The notes beneath the pieces are model-generated. The model did not search any database. It worked only from the letters and a program-made list of their open reading frames with translations, and had not been told where the DNA came from. A stretch of DNA of 64,000 nucleotides from Echria macrotheca (Eukaryota; Ascomycota; Sordariomycetes; Sordariales; Schizotheciaceae). Location: assembly GCA_030411725.1 (NCBI GenBank), contig MU839832.1, positions 1,426,001 to 1,490,000 of the forward strand, written 5' to 3'. Positions 58,197-64,000 of this stretch are shown piece by piece; within the stretch, counting starts at the first letter, position 1; each line of letters opens with the position of its first letter. A program made the position numbers and the translations under genes.

Positions 58197-60958
58197 ATGT
58201 CGGACGCCCACGAGAGCCCCAATCTCGACGACCTCACGCCCGAGGAGGCCAGCCGCATCATCCATTCCCACCGCAAGGTGCGATATGGTAAGTGGGTCGC
58301 TTGTTTGTGTCTGCTCTCCCTCCCCTACCCCGCTTCGGGGCGGACATGCGCTATTCCCAACCTTGCCCTCGCAATGTTGCACATGGTGATTCCTCGGCAT
58401 CTTCCATCCATCGTTTCTGCCAGTGCTCGGCCAGCCAAATGTCTCGTGCTCACCTCCCCCTAGGCACTGCCTGCTGGCCATGCCGCCAGCGCAAGGTAAA
58501 ATGTGACAACAAATCCCCCTGTGAGAACTGTGTCAAGCGAGAGCATACCCAGCTCTGTTCATACAAACCCAATCGCTCCGCTACCGGCAAGACTGGTTCC
58601 TTCTCCGACACCAAGTCGGAATCCAAGAAGAGACCGCACTCTCCTGAGGAGCAAGAGACAAGAAGTCAGAGCAACGAGGCCCTCAATGCCTATGGTACGT
58701 AGCCCTCGTTTTTAGACCTCGCAGGCGCCCCATTGACGACGTCGTCCAGAACCCGAGGCCGCCGAGATCACGAGATATGTCGGTCAAAACAGCATCCCTG
58801 CCTTGTTGAGGGAGCAGACGGCCAACAACGAGCCCGAGGACGTCAACGTCATCCGCCAAGACATGCGGTCCCTCTTGGGGCTAGACAACTCGGCCCCATT
58901 CCCTCTGATGTCGGCTCGCCACCTCAACAGGCTCACGAATGATATAGCATCGGAGCTTCCCTCCGATAGGGAGGTTATGAAGTACGTTCTGGCCCGTGCT
59001 TTCAGCCATGCCCATCACTCACCGTTCCCAGGCTCTTTAGGACCTACAAAGAAATACCACAGCCTTTCTGGGGGTTCGTCATCGATATTGATGATCTCGA
59101 ATCGAGGTTGATGGTGTATCTGGAGGATCGTGCAAAAAATGCCCGTGCACACACTAAGACCACTCGGCCTGTGTCGGCCTCGTGGCTTGCTATCCTCTTT
59201 GCCGTCCTGGCTGTTGGTTCTCAGTACCATGATTCACCCTATCACGTCCGGACGAAGGATTCCCAGAGATATATCCAGATCTCGTTTCATTTCCTCCGTC
59301 TTGGCAACTTCCTCACCAGGTTCGTTCGAATACCCCTTCTCAGGAATCCACTGACGGATGCTAGGCCAAATCTTGACTCCATCCAAGCCCTGCTCATGAC
59401 AGGCTTTGTTCTTTTGAACGATATGAAGGCCGAGGCGTCGTGGGCGCTGGGTGGGTTGACATGCCGGTTGGCGCAATCGCTTGGCTTGCATAGGGCACAG
59501 CCAATCGACAGCCAATCGTCCGTTGAGGCTGTCAAAAAAGAGATGTCACGCCGGAAACTTTGGTAGGCTACTTGATTTCGTCCAAAGCGATATACTAACC
59601 AGCTTAAGGTGGACATGTTTCTGGCACGACACACTCACCTCCTTGTCCTTTGACCGGTATGACATCCCACAGCCCCATCTCTTATCCCGACTAAACTCTC
59701 ATAGCTCTCCCATGACCAACTTCCCGTGCTGTCCAATACCACTGTCCCCGACTGCCGAGACAGAGGGATGGGCGTACCTTGAAGCCATGTACCATCTCAA
59801 CCAGATAATATCTCAGCGGCTCAACCCGGACGCCGTCGCCCACGTGACATATAGTCAGATCCTCGACAATTGCGCAGCAGTTCAGAATATCCGGGAGAAG
59901 CTCGTTGTCCAGCTCCGTACCAAGGAAGCTTGCAAGTCGGCATTGGACCGCCTCCAACACTTTGCGATACGGCTGCACACGGCCTTCATCATCTCGGTCT
60001 GCTGCCGGCCGGCTCTCCTACGCTCCAACAGCCGGCTCGACCCAGCCCAGAAGAAACTCTTGGCGGATAGGTGTAAGTTAAACCTGACCGAGACTGTCCG
60101 CATGTTTCTTGCCATGCATCAGCTGTCGGTAATTCCGACCAGATCTTGGGCTTTTACCTACCATGGGCTCTCTTCAGCCGTTTTGCTCGGAATCCTTGGC
60201 GAGACCAAAGCGGACCCAGAGGTGCGCCAACTTCAAGGGGATCTCATCTCTGCCCTGTCGGCCACGGCCGCCAAGGAACAGACCTCCCCTCGGCCACATA
60301 TACAAAAGTCGGATCATGACATTGAGCTGTCCGGTCCTTTGTCCAGGGCATTGACCGCGCTCAAGAATATTTACGACCACGGAACCATCATTGCGCCTGG
60401 GGTGAAGCGGGAGGGCAGTGTTTCTATGCCCGGGTCGGGCACCAGGACTCCCCTTCGCCTCAACGACGTTGGCCCCAGCGGCCTGAGCAATGGGATAACG
60501 GTCAATCACGACGGCCAGCCGAGAGCTTTGCAAGGCACTCTAGACCCCCATCAAAATGCAGCGCTTGCCATGGCCGAGATGCAGCAGCAACAACCAGCGG
60601 GGATAGCTGCGGGGATGCCCGACTTCTCAGGGTACAGGAGACCTGCGTATACTACAATACATCTTCATCGGCTAACAACGCGTACAGGATGCCTTTCGGC
60701 CAGCCGCTGCAGCAGCCTGGGACAATGCCCGAGCTGACGGCGTTTGACCCCGCTGCGTACATGTCACCCATGGATCTCTACGATTCCATTTTCTGGGGTA
60801 CGTGTTCTGTTGGGCGGGAATATTGTACAGAAATTCAGCATGAGCTAACGGTGCCAGATCAACCCGATCCCTTCAATACCGGAGTCGACTCGATGAACTT
60901 CGACTTCTTGGCACACCCTCCTCCAGGACAACCACAGCAGCAGTTCTATTTTCCATGA
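58197..60958 (+). CDS. Zn2Cys6 fungal transcription factor
   Basis: Nine exons: 58197-58287, 58464-58694, 58750-58981, 59032-59319, 59365-59562, 59609-59656, 59705-60631, 60688-60797 and 60858-60958 (741 residues). The Zn2Cys6 cluster at about 31-62 has six spaced Cys: C-W-P-C-R-Q-R-K-V-K-C, CENC and LC. It is preceded by a short acidic start and followed by a basic linker. The middle homology region follows (ALLMTGFVLLNDMKAEASWALGGLTCRLAQSLGLHR, WWTCFWHDTLTSLSFDR), typical of the fungal-specific transcription factor domain. The C-terminus is Gln/Pro-rich and disordered (MQQQQPAG, PGQPQQQFYFP). Introns of 45 and 48 nt are in frame, so they are easily missed. Target genes are unknown. Confidence 0.88.
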
Positions 60959-61177
60959 CATTTCGACTGCGCTCAATTTCCCTACGCATTTTTGGATAAT
61001 GAAAAGCAAGCGGCTTTTTGGCGTGTTTGCGTTTGGCGGTTGGCTGTGTGGGAAAACTGATACAAGTAAGTTGATGATCTTGACGAGTTGATAGCCATCT
61101 TTTGAGCAATCTTCTCCTCTGGGTATCATCAAAGAGCCCTAGCGCAAGTATCTTAACCTATAATCTTACCATTGCCC

Positions 61178-63299
61178 TCAAGTCGCTGTTTCCTGGGCAT
61201 CAACGAATTCGTCTTCGTCGCTAGAAGACGCATCGTCGCAAGCTTGACATGCGACAGTCAAAAACCGCGCGAATAGCTCTCGAAGCTTCGCGTTGGGCGG
61301 AGGTTTTCTCCCATTGAACAGCTCCAAGGCCGTCTTGCCAGACTTATCCTTGGCCGTAACATCGACTGACCTGAACAGGCCCGGTTTCATCTTCAGGACG
61401 TCAATGAGAATGCTCTCGTTCCAATGAATGCCGACCTTGTGCAAGACGGTATGGCCCTCATAACTGGCAAGTCGCGGGTCAGCTCCTCGCTCAAGGAGCA
61501 GCGCCATGGCCACTTCCTGGAAGCTCTTGATCGCTGTTAGGAGGGCGGTTTCTCCCAAATTATCCTGATGGTTGACATCCGCGCCGTGATCAAGCAGGAA
61601 GTTGATCCGGTCTAGCACGATATCCCCCCAGGTTCCAAGCTGCTGCAATGGTTGCTGTCCGTCTCTTCGGGTCGCGTCAACCCTTGCACCGTGACGGAGC
61701 AACAGCTCCATAGTGCGGGCACCGAAATTGGTTTTGGCGCTCTGGGCGTGGTGTAGGATTGCGCAGTCGCCATTTTTGTCGGCTGCCGTTACCGAGGCGC
61801 CGTGAGTCAAAAGCCGCTCAACCGTGTGGTAGTGGTCGAGATTGCAAGCCTTGTAAAGCGCAGTGGGACAGCCGTCCAGATTTACATCGGCACCAGCCCG
61901 AATCAACAGCTCACATGCATCGGGGTCGTCCCGGAATGCCGCTACGTCTAGGGGCGTTCGGCCGTTCAGAGTTCTGCGGTTGATGTCAGCCAGGTACATG
62001 GGCTTCGACAAAGCTTCGGCGAGGTCCTGGTGCGAGCCGGTCATCACAAGCTTGTGGAGGGGGGTAAACTCGAAGTCTTCCAAGTATGTGTATATCGGGA
62101 ACTGAGAGCAGGCTTCAAGGTCTTTCGGGCGCCCCTGGATGAACCGGTCGACTATGATGGACGCCACTGACATGGTGAATGAGGCGCCCTCGGTCTGGTG
62201 GGGATCGGCGCCGGCCATGAGCAGCGTGCGGACTATGTCGTATCTGTTCAGCCGGGCGGCTAGACGCAGCGGTGAGAGGACCACCTGGCCCACGCAGTCG
62301 TGGATTGAGCACTCTCTGCGACGGATCAAGTCTTTTATTCCTTCGTTGTCTTTGCTGAGTATCATGCCAAATATGCTCCCCGGGTGCACAGCGGTTTCGG
62401 GGAGGATGTTCACGACGCGCAAGACGGCCTCGGGGTTCCCGTTCACGTTGCTCGAGAAGAGCATCGATAGCGTGGCCCTTGTCAGCCAGTCCGGGAGGCG
62501 GTAGTCAACGCGGATGTCTTGCGAGGCGCTGGTCCCCTGGCAGTCGGCGGACGTACACCGCTGGTTTGACTGCTTACGGTACCAGACGCGGATGGAGCCG
62601 ATCAGCATGTGGAATGCGACAAGACGGCATGACATTCGAGTCGCGGAATGACAGCAGCAAGCACAGTTTGGTTGACATCCCAGTGGCCGCTTTCCGAATA
62701 TCGATTTACCAGGACGCAATGGTGATTGCGTTCGCGGATCGACGTGGCTCATGATCTGGTACGATGATCTCTCGACAGAAATCTGGGTCGCGGCCGAGAC
62801 GGAGCTACAGATTGTTAGTTCCGAGTTTGAGGGATCCGAGCGAGCCGTACATATTCTGCGCAATCAGCAGTCGACAGACATTGGATATTATGTCTCTGAG
62901 CTCGCCCCTCCACCGCCCAAGCTTCTTCGCGCTGGTCATCCACATGACACGCCGACTCCTCCCCAACGCCTTCGCATCGCCAGCACCGGCTTCCGTAGAA
63001 AGACTGTCGATGAACTTCTCTATTCGACACACAACCTCGGTCCCCTCGTCCAAGAGCCGCTCCAGCTCGCGCCAGGAGGCATGGCTCTCCGATGCGATAA
63101 GGTTTTGGTTGTTCGCGCGGTAGAGTGCGGCGATGCCCTCGCGTGTCTCGCTGAAGAAGCGCTGGGTGCGCATCAAATCGTCCTGCAAGCGATACATGTC
63201 GGCCGGCGCATCCTTCCAGGCTTGCGAGAGCGACCAGAGCTTGGAAGTTGCGCGGAGGGTGACGTCGATTATACCGACGACTGCGCCTACAGCTTCCAT
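61178..63299 (-). CDS. STAND N-terminal helical domain fused to ankyrin repeats, no NACHT
   Basis: Exons 63299-62851 and 62804-61178 (46-nt intron with ACTAAC branch word) give 691 residues. The first 150 residues are helical (EAVGAVVGIIDVTLRATSKLWSL...) and match the N-terminal domain that fungal STAND/NLR proteins carry (Fungal_N/Helo-like). A Cys-rich block follows (CQPNCACCCHS, then RCTSADCQ and DYRLPDWLTRATLS), which I recall as a conserved module in fungal ankyrin proteins. About nine ankyrin-type repeats cover residues 300-620 (GRTPLDVAAFRDDPDACELLIRAGADV, GETALLTAIKSFQEVAMALLLERGADP). No Walker motifs are present, so this is not an ATPase. It resembles a sensor or a truncated NLR partner; function is unknown. 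Confidence 0.8.
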
Positions 63300-64000
63300 C
63301 CTTTTGGTTGGTTCTTTTGCTGGATTCCTACTTGGTGATTCAAGGAAATCTGATGTAAGAGTTTGATGCCAAGAGACGATCGTGGAGCAGAGATCCGGGC
63401 AGTAAGCCAATATGTGCAGCAACGCGAGAGGAGTATCCGGCTTCTGTGCCGCACAGCGCCATGACAATTGTACTCCACGCCGGAACAGTTGGTGCAGTTT
63501 GATATCGAATTAGCCGAAAGGGCTTGACGGTGTTGGGCGGACGGCTGTGATTCGGTATCCAGTCGGTGCCTCGCTTTATCGGTTCGGGAGGGGAACACAG
63601 GCCCAATGTTCCGGCGGCACGGTCGATATGGACGGGATGTTTGGCGCCGCGGGTCGTTGGTTTTCGGCAGGGCTGGTGGCGCAGCACGGCATGTTTGTTG
63701 CAAAAGGCCTTCAGGGCTGAGGGTTCCAACCGAGTGGACGTTTAGAAAGTATAAACGCTGATGAGTCTCTTCTACGCCTTGAGATCTACGGCCCGACTTA
63801 CACGTTCCTCCAGGCTTCTTCAGCGGGCCACACCCGGTCGACTAAACCGGAATCCGGTTGGTTCATTTGGGGCGGCAGAGCAACTGCTTGGCTGCCTGAG
63901 GACGCAGGTCGCTCAAAGATCTCCGGGTTGGGAGGCCCCAAGAAAGGAGAGCTCAGCCCCAACGCCACCGAGCAAGCCGCGATATCTAGACGTACCCCGC
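63300..64000. other. Upstream flank, no supported gene
   Basis: About 0.7 kb upstream of the preceding minus-strand gene. Only short frames; the window ends here. Confidence 0.4.

Noticed and set aside
58292..58702. 136-codon frame overlapping the zinc cluster exon
   Set aside because: It includes the real exon 2 frame but begins inside intron 1; the spliced model from 58197 explains it.

Overview
The window is nuclear DNA of a filamentous ascomycete (Pezizomycotina, probably Sordariomycetes). The evidence is short GT-AG introns of about 45-170 nt with CTAAC/CTGAC-like branch sites, GC-rich coding sequence, and families typical of these fungi: two HET-domain proteins, a NACHT-ankyrin NLR, a Pth11/SAT4-type seven-helix protein, a Zn2Cys6 regulator, two P450s and an RNA-silencing RNA-dependent RNA polymerase. 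All exon models were read by eye from splice sites and frame continuity; each adds up to a whole number of codons.

Layout. 1-2.8 kb: no supported gene. 2.8-6.6 kb (+): calpain-like protease with a very long Lys/Glu-rich tail. 7.8-8.2 kb (-): small hydrophobic conserved protein. 8.7-11.1 kb (-): membrane-anchored aspartic-protease-like protein lacking the first catalytic Asp. 11.7-14.2 and 14.8-17.1 kb (+): two HET-domain proteins in tandem, the second with WW-like modules. 17.7-19.4 kb (+): cytochrome P450. 20.3-21.1 and 21.9-23.0 kb (-): two unrecognised spliced genes, one a multi-helix membrane protein. 23.7-25.4 kb (+): frame-disrupted EST1-like gene, with a small decayed fragment of the same family just downstream. 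26.1-27.2 kb (-): twinfilin. 28.4-29.3 kb (+): secreted DUF8021-like protein. 30.0-31.3 kb (+): F-box-like protein. 32.0-33.6 kb (-): unrecognised four-exon gene. 34.8-42.7 kb (-): giant NLR of about 2600 residues. 43.8-45.5 kb (-): second P450. 47.26-47.57 kb: hAT-type MITE with an intact 8-bp target-site duplication. 47.9-49.4 kb (+): Pth11/SAT4-type membrane protein. 51.7-56.5 kb (-): RNA-dependent RNA polymerase. 58.2-61.0 kb (+): Zn2Cys6 transcription factor with nine exons. 61.2-63.3 kb (-): STAND-type N-terminal helical domain joined directly to ankyrin repeats.

How it hangs together. There is no operon or obvious biosynthetic cluster: the P450s stand alone, without a backbone synthase. 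The recurring theme is self/non-self recognition and genome defence. The window holds two HET proteins, one NACHT-ankyrin NLR, one NACHT-less STAND-like ankyrin protein and one silencing RdRP, interleaved with housekeeping genes such as twinfilin and the calpain. Decayed or mobile DNA (the EST1-like remnant, the MITE, several local repeats) lies between them, as expected for a moderately dynamic chromosome region. Family names come from recognised motifs, not database searches.
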